Assembly (NCBI GenBank): GCA_013141175.1
Contig: JABFRN010000001.1
Span: 2,675,234-2,739,233 of the forward strand
Source: Lysobacter sp.
GTDB lineage: Bacteria; Pseudomonadota; Gammaproteobacteria; Xanthomonadales; Xanthomonadaceae
Direction: 5' to 3'
Length of the DNA stretch: 64,000 nucleotides
Of the stretch, positions 34,089 to 42,387 are shown one piece after another. The notes under the pieces were generated by a model. It saw only the letters and a list, made by a program, of their open reading frames with translations, searched no databases and was not told the origin of the DNA. Each line of letters starts with the position of its first letter. The stretch's first letter is position 1. Made by a program: the position numbers and the translations under genes.

Positions 34089-35213
34089 ATGAAATACGAC
34101 GATGCCGAATACTACTTCCTCGATTTCGAGACCGATCTGCCCAACGAAAACGGCGGTCGGCACATGGGCTTGTTCCTGGAATGGGCGATCCGTCGCGGGT
34201 TGGCGAACGATGAACTGATGGCCGAGGCCGACGCCCTGCGCAGCGGTGGCACCAGCGGCCTGGACCTGCTGTTCGACCACTGCGACGGCAAGCTGCTCGA
34301 CGACGACCTCGGCGTCGAAGGCAATGCGTTCGCGGCCGATTACTACGAGAAGCACCATATCCATGACTTCATCGAGGCGATGAACGTGAAGTCCGACGCT
34401 TCCGTCGACGAGATCTTCGGTGCCGACCTCACGGCGCAACGCCATGCGCGCGTACTGTGGCAGTTGGATCGCCGCTATTCCGACTGGCGGCGCAAGTTCG
34501 GGCTGATGAGCAAGGAAGCACTGCTGGAGCGTCTGCTCGTGACGATCCAGCCCATCGCCGAAGCCGCCGGGTTCCCACGCGTGGCCGCCAGTGTCTGGGG
34601 CACGCACCAGATGAATGCGACCTTTGAACGACGCGGCGCATGGGGTCACCAGCGCTTCGACCTGATCGCGGTCGACAGTCCCGAGTGGTTCCATGGTGTG
34701 CGCGTCGAGTTCACCGTGCATATCAAGGGACTCTACGAGGCGATCGTCGCCGAGAAGACGCTGGATCAGGGCTCGGTCACGAGCCTGCAGGATTCGGCCG
34801 CAATCCCGTTCGCGCGGGTGGCGGAAGGCTGGTCCGGCCCGATGCAGGATTATCTTCTGCGCGACGCCGGATTCTGGATCTTCCGGGAAGAGGACATCGC
34901 GCCGCTCGCCGCATGGCTCGCCACGCGCCTGCGCACCTTCGCCTTGCCAACGCTGCGCGGTCTCGATGGCGTCGACGCGCTCGCGCTCGCCTATGGCACC
35001 AGACCGATGTCGGCGTCGCCGATCCACGACGCCATCGACCCCTACGCAGCACTGCTGTCGGCCGAACAAGCCAGGCATCCGCGCCTCGGCGCGATGCTCG
35101 CTGAAACCGAGGAGGCCATCCGCGGCATCGATACCAGCGCCCAGACCTACAACCAGTGGGGCGCGCTTCGCCTGATCGAACGGATCCGCGAGCGTTCGAA
35201 AGCCTGGCTCTGA
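34089..35213 (+). CDS. Uncharacterised protein with DUF7832-like N-terminus
   Basis: A 374-residue soluble protein. The first 110 residues (MKYDDAEYYFLDFETDLPNE, then RHMGLFLEWAIRRGL and later DFIEAMNVKSDASVDEIF) look like a small domain found alone or fused in Xanthomonadaceae proteins; I recall it as DUF7832 but cannot confirm. The rest (about 130-374) includes a strand-rich region around RRGAWGHQRFDLIAVDSPEW and helical C-terminal segments. No catalytic motif stands out. It is divergent from the methyltransferase gene, 151 bp between starts, and followed at 91 bp by the yehS-like gene. Confidence 0.65.
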   Translation: MKYDDAEYYFLDFETDLPNENGGRHMGLFLEWAIRRGLANDELMAEADALRSGGTSGLDLLFDHCDGKLLDDDLGVEGNAFAADYYEKHHIHDFIEAMNVKSDASVDEIFGADLTAQRHARVLWQLDRRYSDWRRKFGLMSKEALLERLLVTIQPIAEAAGFPRVAASVWGTHQMNATFERRGAWGHQRFDLIAVDSPEWFHGVRVEFTVHIKGLYEAIVAEKTLDQGSVTSLQDSAAIPFARVAEGWSGPMQDYLLRDAGFWIFREEDIAPLAAWLATRLRTFALPTLRGLDGVDALALAYGTRPMSASPIHDAIDPYAALLSAEQARHPRLGAMLAETEEAIRGIDTSAQTYNQWGALRLIERIRERSKAWL

Positions 35214-35303
35214 GCAGGGATGCTTCGCGCTCATCGAAAAACGGCTGCCGTGGATTTTCTTTTCGCTGTAACCTTTGTCTTCGGACGCACTCCCCCGGAA
35301 GCC

Positions 35304-35774
35304 ATGATCAACAACGACGTGCTGCGCAGCATCCGCTACATGCTCGACCTGAGCGACATCAAGGTCGTGGAGATCGCGAAGCTGGTCGACCCGGCATTGC
35401 CGTTCGATAAAGCGGAGGTGCAGGCGTTCGTGCGTCGGGAGGACGATCCCGATTACGTCGAGTGCAGCGACCGCGTGCTTGCGCACTTCCTCGACGGATT
35501 GGTGATCCATTTCCGGGGCCGCAACGACAGCCTGCCGCCGCGACCGGTGGAGAAGCGCGTCACCAACAACCTCGTGCTGAAGAAACTGCGCGTCGCGTTC
35601 GAATTGAAGGACGTCGACCTGCACGATGTCTTCGCGGTGGCCGGCTTTCCGATTTCCAAGCCGGAATTGAGTGCGCTGTTCCGCCAGCCCGGCCACCACA
35701 ACTATCGCGCCTGCGGCGATCAGCTGCTGCGCAATTTCCTCAAGGGCCTGACCCTGCGCGTACGCGGCGCCTGA
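35304..35774 (+). CDS. yehS: DUF1456 family protein (YehS)
   Basis: A 156-residue protein made of two similar halves of about 70 residues: MINNDVLRSIRYMLDLSD with FVRREDDPDYVECSDRVLAHFLDGL, and VTNNLVLKKLRVAFELKDVD with FRQPGHHNYRACGDQLLRNFLKGL. This duplicated pattern is the DUF1456 family, typified by E. coli YehS; function unknown, probably a small helical regulator. GGAAG precedes ATG 35304. The open frame extends further upstream, but that part has no family character. Confidence 0.85.
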   Translation: MINNDVLRSIRYMLDLSDIKVVEIAKLVDPALPFDKAEVQAFVRREDDPDYVECSDRVLAHFLDGLVIHFRGRNDSLPPRPVEKRVTNNLVLKKLRVAFELKDVDLHDVFAVAGFPISKPELSALFRQPGHHNYRACGDQLLRNFLKGLTLRVRGA

Positions 35775-35794
35775 GCGAGCCGCGCACCATCGTC

Positions 35795-35959
35795 ATGGGC
35801 GATGCGCTCAAAGGCGCCTTCGATCGACGTGCCCGCGCGCGCAATACTGAAACGTCTGGCTTGTCGCTGCGCTTCATCGGTGCAAGTGCATTGATCGGTG
35901 CGCTGATGGCGGCGTCCACGATCCGGGTCTTCGACACGTGGTTGCGGCGGGAGCGCTGA
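35795..35959 (+). CDS. Possible 54-residue membrane protein
   Basis: A short frame (MGDALKGAFDRRARARNTET then LSLRFIGASALIGALMAAST) with a basic N-terminus, one hydrophobic helix and a basic tail. This layout is plausible for a small inner-membrane protein. The ribosome site is poor. Its stop codon lies in the loop of a perfect terminator hairpin, which fits a real 3' end but could be coincidence. Confidence 0.35.
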   Translation: MGDALKGAFDRRARARNTETSGLSLRFIGASALIGALMAASTIRVFDTWLRRER

Positions 35960-35970
35960 GCGCTCCCGCC
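35946..35970. terminator. Perfect 11-bp hairpin after yehS
   Basis: GGCGGGAGCGC / GCGCTCCCGCC with a TGA loop. It separates the plus-strand yehS region from the convergent minus-strand gene ending at 36044 and can serve both. There is no U-run. Confidence 0.6.
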
Positions 35971-36043
35971 GGGATGGTTCCGATGGGGAGGGTGTGCGGC
36001 GGGTCGCCGGGATGTGTGCTCAGCGACTGTGCCAGCGCGCTTT

Positions 36044-36409
36044 TTACCGGGCGCCTGCTTTCTTGCCGGGTGCCTCATGTTCCAGGCGATCCCAGGCGGC
36101 GCGTACAGCCTGCCTCGCCTTGTCCCAGCCGATGCTGGTGGCGTCCTTTCCCTGCTCCCATTCGCGCTGGAGATCCGGCTCGACCTGTTCGAATCGTTTG
36201 CCGGAATGAAGCCCGCGCCCTTCCGTGCCGATCCGATAGGCCTGGTCGTAGTCCGAAAAATCGCGGCCGGACTCGTAGTAGGGCTCGTTGGAGAACTGCT
36301 GTTTCCAGTGCGCACGCTCATCCTCGTAAAGCGATCTGTCCATGCGCTTCGATTGCGACGTGTTCGGCGTATTCCTGTTCGAAGTGTTGGGTGTGTTCAC
36401 ATGCGTCAT
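36044..36409 (-). CDS. Small hydrophilic protein, unknown
   Basis: A 121-residue, highly polar protein without hydrophobic segments. The N-terminus is low complexity (NTPNTSNRNTPNTSQ). Next comes RAHWKQQFSNEPYYESGRDF, SDYDQAYRIGTEGRGLHSGK and a C-terminal helix (WDKARQAVRAAWDRLEH). The Tyr/Asp-rich middle followed by an amphipathic helix resembles small stress-associated proteins common in proteobacteria; no function can be assigned. AGGAGG seven bases before the ATG at 36409 is a strong start. Confidence 0.7.
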   Translation of the reverse strand: MTHVNTPNTSNRNTPNTSQSKRMDRSLYEDERAHWKQQFSNEPYYESGRDFSDYDQAYRIGTEGRGLHSGKRFEQVEPDLQREWEQGKDATSIGWDKARQAVRAAWDRLEHEAPGKKAGAR

Positions 36410-36605
36410 GATGCCTCCTGGGCAGATGGTGCGATCAGATGCGTATCGCGCAGCCAGTCTGTGTCCGGCGCGGTAAGCGTCGGTTATGGAGGCGGAAACA
36501 TTTCGTGATGCAGGCGCGCGCGATGCCGTGCATTCAGACGGCATACGGCAAGCATTCATTGGCGCTGCGTCGATCGGCGATCATGCCGCGTCGTTGCCGC
36601 GGGCT

Positions 36606-37328
36606 TCAGAACTTCTCGCCCGCCGGCAGATAACGCCATTCGCCCACCGGCAGTTTTCCCAGCGAGAACCGGCCGATGCGCAGGCGTCGCAGCGACGTCG
36701 CCTGCAGCCCCACCTGTGCGCACATGTCGCGGATCTGTCCTGGCCGCACGGCGCGGATCGCGAAGCGCAGGCGGAATTCGTTCTGCCAGCTCACCTTGCA
36801 CGGCAGCAGTTCGCGCCCCTGATAGCTCAGGCCCTCGTTGAGACGGCGCAGACCGTACGGCCCGATCTCGCCGCTGACTTCGACGATGTATTCCTGCTCG
36901 ATCTGATCGGCATCCTCGGTCAGCCGGCGCCACACGCGACCGTTCTGGGTCAGCACCATCAGACCGCTGGCATCGGTGTCCAGCGGCACCAGCGGCGTCA
37001 AGCGGATGAAGTGGTTCTGCAACTGGCGGATGCCGGACGGATCTTCCGCCCAGCGCGAGGTGGGCTTGACCAGGGTCGCGGCCGGCTTGCGTCCGCCGAT
37101 CGCATCGAAACCAGCCGGCTTGTGCAGCAGCATCGTCGCGGGCTCGGGCGCTTCCAGCACGGCGTCGGGATCGATCTCGATGCATTCGTCCGTCACCGGA
37201 TGCTGCGGCGCCTCGATGACCTTGCCGTCCACCGACACCCAGCCGCCTTCGATGTAGAGGTCGGCATCGGCGCGCGAGCAGCGGGCCAGTTCGGCCACGC
37301 GCTTGGAGAGTCGGCTGGGTTCGGTCAT
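36606..37328 (-). CDS. rRNA pseudouridine synthase (RsuA/RluB/RluF family)
   Basis: A 240-residue enzyme. Residues 5-45 form an S4 RNA-binding domain (RLSKRVAELARCSRADADLY). The catalytic domain starts near LLHKPAGFDAIGG and carries the catalytic Asp in VPLDTDASGLMVLTQNG (D117); EYIVEV and IRDMCAQVGLQATSLRRLRIG are further family signatures. It isomerises uridine in rRNA. The QVGLQATSLRRLRIG wording fits RluF/RluB-type 23S enzymes, but the exact site cannot be read from sequence. ATG 37328 starts just before the S4 domain. Confidence 0.88.
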   Translation of the reverse strand: MTEPSRLSKRVAELARCSRADADLYIEGGWVSVDGKVIEAPQHPVTDECIEIDPDAVLEAPEPATMLLHKPAGFDAIGGRKPAATLVKPTSRWAEDPSGIRQLQNHFIRLTPLVPLDTDASGLMVLTQNGRVWRRLTEDADQIEQEYIVEVSGEIGPYGLRRLNEGLSYQGRELLPCKVSWQNEFRLRFAIRAVRPGQIRDMCAQVGLQATSLRRLRIGRFSLGKLPVGEWRYLPAGEKF

Positions 37329-37490
37329 GGGGCGGTCTCGGGCGGGTCCGTGACGGTGCACGAGTGAGTATGGGCGGATCGGAATGCCGACCGCGGAGAT
37401 CCGCATGGTTTGCAGCGCTCGGCGTCATGCTTCGGCGCAATGCTACTGTGTTGCGGCGTTCACCGATATCACGACAGAGCGAGCCATCCG

Positions 37491-38411
37491 ATGATCGACA
37501 CCGTCTTTTACCCGATCGGCACGCCCGGCCAGCCATGGGGCGCCGCCGAAATCGCCGAATGGCGCTCGCGCCAGATCCGTCACCGCAGCTACGCGGCGGA
37601 TGTGCTCGGCGCGATCGAACGACTGCGCGCGCGCTTCGATGGGGTGCAATACGGCCAGCTCGATTACCCGCCCGACACCTATCCGCTGTTCGCGCTCAGG
37701 AGTCGCGATTGGCAGGACGCGTTGCCCTGCGTACTGGTCACCGGCGGCGTGCACGGTTACGAAACCAGCGGCGTGCACGGCGCGCTGCGATTCGCCGATC
37801 TGCATGCGGCGGACTATGCCGGCCGCGTCAATCTGCTGATCGCGCCCTGCGTCAGCCCGTGGGCCTACGAGCGCATCCATCGCTGGAACCACGATGCGAT
37901 CGACCCCAACCGTTCGTTCCGCGCAGACAGCCCCGCGCAGGAATCCGCCGCACTGATGCGACTCGTCGCACCGCTGCGCGACCGCATCCTCGTGCATATC
38001 GACCTTCACGAAACCACCGACAGCGACGAATCCGAATTCCGGCCCGCATTGGCCGCACGCGACGGCAAGACGTCCGAACCCGGTGAAATTCCCGACGGCT
38101 TCTATCTGGTCGGCGACAGCGAAGACCCGCAGCCCGCGTTCCAGCAGGCGGTGATCGCGGCGGTGGCGAAGGTCACCCACATCGCACCGGCCGATGCCAA
38201 CGGCGAGATCATCGGCTCGCCCGTGGTCGCGCCGGGCGTCATCAATTACCCGGTCGTGTCGCTCGGCCTGTGCGCAGGCATCACCGCCGCGCGCTACCGC
38301 ACCACCACCGAGGTCTACCCCGACAGCCCGCGCGCCACGCCCGAACAATGCAATGCCGCGCAGGCTGCAGCGGTGTGCGCGGCGATCGAATTCGCGTTGG
38401 CGCAGCGGTAA
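37491..38411 (+). CDS. M14-family zinc carboxypeptidase-like protein
   Basis: A 306-residue protein with the carboxypeptidase/AstE zinc motif: H88 and E91 in VTGGVHGYETSG, the third ligand probably H173 in VHIDLHETTD, and the substrate-binding Asn-Arg in DPNRSF (140-141). No signal peptide, so cytoplasmic. Members of this branch act on peptides or acyl-amino acids; the ending is compact, without the large domain of secreted carboxypeptidases. It stands alone. A palindromic doublet follows 30 bp after the stop. Confidence 0.82.
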   Translation: MIDTVFYPIGTPGQPWGAAEIAEWRSRQIRHRSYAADVLGAIERLRARFDGVQYGQLDYPPDTYPLFALRSRDWQDALPCVLVTGGVHGYETSGVHGALRFADLHAADYAGRVNLLIAPCVSPWAYERIHRWNHDAIDPNRSFRADSPAQESAALMRLVAPLRDRILVHIDLHETTDSDESEFRPALAARDGKTSEPGEIPDGFYLVGDSEDPQPAFQQAVIAAVAKVTHIAPADANGEIIGSPVVAPGVINYPVVSLGLCAGITAARYRTTTEVYPDSPRATPEQCNAAQAAAVCAAIEFALAQR

Positions 38412-38441
38412 GTCGCCGGAATTTCCGAGCGCCAAACAAAA

Positions 38442-38536
38442 GCGTCGTCGTTCCCGCGAACGCGGGAACCCGGCGTCTTCGCACTGCGCAGGCCACTTGA
38501 AAGTCACTGGATCCCCGCGTGCGCGGGGACGACGAG
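38442..38536. repeat. Palindromic repeat doublet, CGTCGT..CCCGCG type
   Basis: Left half 38442-38475 (GCGTCGTCGTTCCCGCGAAC, then GCGGGAACC) and right half 38505-38536 (ATCCCCGCGTGCGCGGGGAC, then GACGAG) in inverted orientation with about 30 bp between. Each half forms its own hairpin. A different family from the GTAGGGTGG doublets. Confidence 0.75.
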
Positions 38537-38672
38537 CAAAAGAGCGCGATCCGCCGATCCATCGATCTGTTCGATTCACTTCATGAATTGAAGTGACGAG
38601 ACCCCGGCGGCTTGACCCGGCATCGGTCCCGCCGTAGCGTGACCGCATCGACACCGCGACAGGGAACCCGTC

Positions 38673-39179
38673 ATGCTGAACCGATATGGCTTCATCCTGG
38701 CCTCTGCGTTCTCGGCCCTGCTTGTTGGCATGCCGATGCAATCCGCACATGCCGCCAAGCCCGATTTCAGCGGCGCATGGTCGGTGAAGTGGTGCGACAA
38801 GGCGAATCCCGACCGCGACTGCGGGGGGTTCAGCCTCTACCTCGTCCAGGACGGCGACCGCCTCTGCGGCGAACATCAGGTCGCCACCGTCGGCCTGGGG
38901 CGTCTCGATGAAGGCCAGCCCGGCACCGTATTGGGCATCGTCAGCGGCAACAAGGCCACGGTGGTGATCGATGCCACCCGCAGCGGCGCGAAATATCTGG
39001 CCACGATCGAACGTTCGGGCAACCGCGTCCAATGGCGTCTCGTCGGCATGGTGAAAGCGGGCGAATTTCCGGAGCCCACCATCATTCCGCAGCGACAGGC
39101 ACTGACGCGCAACACCGATGCCAGTCAGGTAGAACACGTGAAAGCCGTCAAGGACGCGCCTTGCCGATGGCCGGAGTGA
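38673..39179 (+). CDS. Candidate periplasmic immunity protein for the lysozyme-type effector
   Basis: A 168-residue secreted protein with a Sec signal (ASAFSALLVGMPMQSAHA, cleavage after A27). The mature 140 residues form a compact beta-rich domain with four or more Cys (WCDKANPDRDCGGF, DRLCGEHQ, final DAPCRW) suitable for periplasmic disulfides. It is encoded 59 bp upstream of a T4SS-type effector carrying a phage-type lysozyme, on the same strand. In Xanthomonas citri a comparable arrangement pairs the peptidoglycan hydrolase XAC2609 with the periplasmic inhibitor XAC2610. A role as lysozyme inhibitor is therefore likely but unproven. Confidence 0.62.
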   Translation: MLNRYGFILASAFSALLVGMPMQSAHAAKPDFSGAWSVKWCDKANPDRDCGGFSLYLVQDGDRLCGEHQVATVGLGRLDEGQPGTVLGIVSGNKATVVIDATRSGAKYLATIERSGNRVQWRLVGMVKAGEFPEPTIIPQRQALTRNTDASQVEHVKAVKDAPCRWPE

Positions 39180-39238
39180 ATATCGAAAGCATCCGTTGTT
39201 TGCCCTGACGCTGTGCGCCACGCACCAAGGAGACTGCC

Positions 39239-41086
39239 GTGGAATACGATGAACTGACCCGAGAAGAATACGCCCGCCGTGCCAGCGCGATGATCCAGCG
39301 CTTCGAGGGTTACCGTGCCACCCCGTATCCCGACAACGACAACATGGCGACGATCGGTTACGGCTATACCTTCAACCGCAACAACAATGTTGCGTTGTTC
39401 GATCAGGCCGGTGTGCAGCTTTCCGACAGGGAAAGGCAGCAGCTCACCGCGATCGACAACGCTCCGGCGAACCAGAAGACCGCGCTCGGGCTCGCATTTC
39501 CCGTCCAGATCACCCGCGATGAAGCGCGCAGCCTGTTGGAAACCGCGAGCCTGCCGAATTACGAAGGCCCCGCGAATCGTCTGAATATGCCGCTGTCGGA
39601 CGAACGTGCCGCGCTGGTGTCTGTCACCTACAACCGCGGCGCGGGCCGGGTCGACACGCATATGCAGGGCTTCACCGAAGCCGTCGCCGACGGCGACCGC
39701 GCCGAGGCCTGGTATCAACTGCGCTACAACAGCCGCGGCACCAATACCGATCCGGATATCGAACTCGGTATCCGCTCGCGGCGCGGCATGGAGGCGCAGG
39801 CCTTCGGCCTCTACGACGATCCGCAGAACGTCACCAGCGACGAAGCGCGCGGCGTATATCGCATGCTGCAACTGCATCGCGACGACATCGCCCGCAACGA
39901 GCGCGAATGGGGCACCGGTTTCGACGGCACCGCGCAGCCGCTCGCGCACAACGCGGTCGCCACCTCCAACCGCAACAATCCGGATCTGGTGCAGTTGTTC
40001 GGCGAAGTGCCCACCATCAATGCCGCACTGGAGCCCGCGCGCAATCGTCTGCTCACCGATCTGCGCACCGACCATCCGGATATCGCGGACCGTCTGGCCA
40101 ACAATGCCTTCGCTGCCGACGCCATCTTCATGGACCCCGGTCGCGACCTGCGCACCGGCGCCGGTCTGCGCGTCGATCAGCGCAACAACACCACCCAGGA
40201 TGTCGATCCCGACCACGCCGCCACCATCGATTCGCAGCGGATGACGCGCGGCAACGCGCCGCGCGAAGTCGACAGCAACGATCTGCTGATCGGCAACGGC
40301 GGCGACGACACCCTGCGCGCGCATCGCGGCAACGATGTGCTGATCGGTGGCGCCGGCCGCGACCGCATGGAAGGCGGCATCGGCCACGACACCTATGTCG
40401 CCAATGCCGGCGACACGGTGATGGACAGCGATGGTCGCGGCGAATTGCGCTGGCGCAACGAACGCGGACGCGACGAACTGCTGAACGGCGGCGTGCGCAA
40501 TGAAGGCGACCCGGCCAACACTTACCGCAGCGCCAACGGCCAGTTCACCTACGTCGTCGACGGCAGCAACCTCACCGTGAGCAACGGACAGGGCGAATCG
40601 CTGCGGGTGGAGAACTACGCAGCCGGCGACATGGGCATCCGCCTGCAGGACGCCCCCACCCGCGAAGGCCGCGCCACGCCGGACGCACCGCCCGCGCAGG
40701 AAACCAACGCGCAGGCCATCGAACGCCTCAGCCCGCAGGACCGCGCGCTGTTCGACCAGATGCGCAGCGCCGTGCAGCGCAACGGCGGCGGCTTCACCCA
40801 GGAGCAGACCGAAAACATCGCCGCCGCCGGCGTGGCCGAATACCGGCGCCGCGAAAGCGTCGTGCGCGAACCGCAGGACATCGGCGTGTACGGTGACCGT
40901 TTGTTCACTTCGTATTTCCCCAACGGCCCCGGCCGCGAACCGAACTTCCAATCGAATGTCCGACTGGAGGATGCGGCGAGCGTGCCTGCGCGGGAGAGCG
41001 TGCAGCAGGTGGAAGCGCAGCGGCAGCAGGGGGTTGCGACGCCGGTGCAGGAGCGGGAGCAGCAATTGGATGGTAGGGTGCGGTAG
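39239..41086 (+). CDS. Lysozyme (GH24-like) T4SS effector with RTX-like repeats and XVIPCD-type tail
   Basis: A 615-residue protein starting at GTG 39239 (AAGGAG seven bases upstream). Residues 10-170 resemble phage T4-type lysozymes (GH24): RFEGYRATPYPDNDNMATIG gives the Glu-Asp-Thr triad E23, D32, T38. A helical region (about 175-340) follows, then RTX-type Ca-binding nonapeptides (GNGGDDTLRAHRGNDVLIGG, about 352-386), a beta-rich segment, and a C-terminal domain (498-590, LSPQDRALFDQM to PARESVQQVEAQ) ending in a Gln-rich tail. The last 240 residues are strongly similar to those of the calpain-like effector at 19638. There is no signal peptide, as expected for a T4SS substrate. It would cleave peptidoglycan in rival cells. 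Confidence 0.75.
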   Translation: MEYDELTREEYARRASAMIQRFEGYRATPYPDNDNMATIGYGYTFNRNNNVALFDQAGVQLSDRERQQLTAIDNAPANQKTALGLAFPVQITRDEARSLLETASLPNYEGPANRLNMPLSDERAALVSVTYNRGAGRVDTHMQGFTEAVADGDRAEAWYQLRYNSRGTNTDPDIELGIRSRRGMEAQAFGLYDDPQNVTSDEARGVYRMLQLHRDDIARNEREWGTGFDGTAQPLAHNAVATSNRNNPDLVQLFGEVPTINAALEPARNRLLTDLRTDHPDIADRLANNAFAADAIFMDPGRDLRTGAGLRVDQRNNTTQDVDPDHAATIDSQRMTRGNAPREVDSNDLLIGNGGDDTLRAHRGNDVLIGGAGRDRMEGGIGHDTYVANAGDTVMDSDGRGELRWRNERGRDELLNGGVRNEGDPANTYRSANGQFTYVVDGSNLTVSNGQGESLRVENYAAGDMGIRLQDAPTREGRATPDAPPAQETNAQAIERLSPQDRALFDQMRSAVQRNGGGFTQEQTENIAAAGVAEYRRRESVVREPQDIGVYGDRLFTSYFPNGPGREPNFQSNVRLEDAASVPARESVQQVEAQRQQGVATPVQEREQQLDGRVR

Positions 41087-41226
41087 GTGTAGAGCGGAGC
41101 ATCATTCCCGCGATAGATTTCGTGTTGGCGTGTACTTTGGATTGATCATCCTGTCGTTTGTGACAGGTAGGCCGCGTTCTGGGGTGGTCGTAGCGTGATT
41201 AGGGGGATGGCGCGACAGGGGGATAA

Positions 41227-42387
41227 ATGGCTCACGATCCAATCCGGTTTCTCAGCTCACTTGGCGCCAAATTGGCGACAAGGAGCAGGCATGTTTGCTT
41301 TTTCTTCGGTGCAGGTACGTCTCGTGCTGGGGGGCTGCCTGACATTGACCAACTTACAACAAGGATCATCGCCGCTCTTGATCCGGTGCAGAGTGAGAAA
41401 TTTACGCTGCTAATCAAAGATGGCGGCCTTGAACGGGCATTGAGCCGTCTTAGAGCCTTGCAGGCTATGCTGCGCGAAGGGCAAATTCTTGATGGAATGA
41501 CCGCGCATGATGCTGCATGCTTGGATAGCTTAGTCTGCAGTCTAATAATTCAGGAGCTTGATGTTAAGTCGGCTGATCTTGTGCCGGCCAGAAAATTCGC
41601 TTCATGGGTCAGGCGAAGTCAATACAGACTTCCTATCGAGGTGTTTACGGTCAACTATGACCTTATTCTGGAGTCTGCCTTTGATAGGCACTCCGTGCAC
41701 TATTTCGATGGATTTTCTGGGGTTTTAAGGGCGCGATTTCACACTGATCTTGTCGAGAATAGCGGCAGCAATGACAAAGAAGGAGTGCCTAGTTTTTTTG
41801 CGCGACTCTGGAAGCTGCACGGATCCGTAAATTGGGTATGGGATGATAGCGAAGTCATTCGTTTAGGCGCTGCTGCAGAAAGCGGACAAATTGCAGCTAT
41901 TTATCCATCTGATGCGAAGTATGATCAGTCGCGCAGGTTTCCTTATGTGGTGTTGCAGGATCGCTTTCGCCGGGCATTGAATCAGCCAGAGACTCTTTTG
42001 ATTATTAGCGGGTATGCATTTGGAGATCAGCATATAAATGAAATGATCTTTGATGCAGCTGCGCGCCGTGAGCGATCCGAGTTCATTGTTTTAAGTTTTG
42101 ATCCGATATCTGACGAGATTGCGAAGAGAGCATCTCATACGCCAAATCTTCAAGTTGTTCACAAAGAAGAAGCAATATTGGGTGGCGTACGAGCTCCTTG
42201 GGCAGTGGACGATGTGTCTTCGCCATATTGGCAAGATTCGAAAATGAAATTACCAGATTTTAGAAGTTTGGCCGATTTCCTCGGACAAATTTCAGTACGA
42301 ACGAATGAAGCAGATAGTGCGCTAAAGGATCTTAGCGCAGAGATAGCCGCGCAAATTTCTGCGGCCACATCGCCGGAGAAATTATGA
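41227..42387 (+). CDS. SIR2-family NAD hydrolase of a SIR2-HerA defence operon
   Basis: A 386-residue SIR2-domain protein: NAD-binding CFFFGAGTSRAGGLPD (GAGTS 28-32), FTVNYDLILE (N143, D145) and the conserved His in LWKLHGSVNW (H198). These are the residues used by bacterial defence SIR2 enzymes to bind and hydrolyse NAD. It lacks the zinc ribbon of protein deacetylases. Its TGA overlaps the start of a HerA-type ATPase gene (ATGA at 42384-42387). The SIR2-HerA pair is a known antiphage system (Nezha) in which the two form a large complex that depletes NAD or degrades DNA after infection. Low GC compared with the neighbours points to transfer. Confidence 0.87.
   Translation: MAHDPIRFLSSLGAKLATRSRHVCFFFGAGTSRAGGLPDIDQLTTRIIAALDPVQSEKFTLLIKDGGLERALSRLRALQAMLREGQILDGMTAHDAACLDSLVCSLIIQELDVKSADLVPARKFASWVRRSQYRLPIEVFTVNYDLILESAFDRHSVHYFDGFSGVLRARFHTDLVENSGSNDKEGVPSFFARLWKLHGSVNWVWDDSEVIRLGAAAESGQIAAIYPSDAKYDQSRRFPYVVLQDRFRRALNQPETLLIISGYAFGDQHINEMIFDAAARRERSEFIVLSFDPISDEIAKRASHTPNLQVVHKEEAILGGVRAPWAVDDVSSPYWQDSKMKLPDFRSLADFLGQISVRTNEADSALKDLSAEIAAQISAATSPEKL

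Noticed and set aside
19638-41086. A complete T4SS locus accompanying the effectors
   Set aside because: No VirB or VirD4 homologues are encoded in the window; effectors of this system are usually scattered, so the apparatus must be elsewhere if present.
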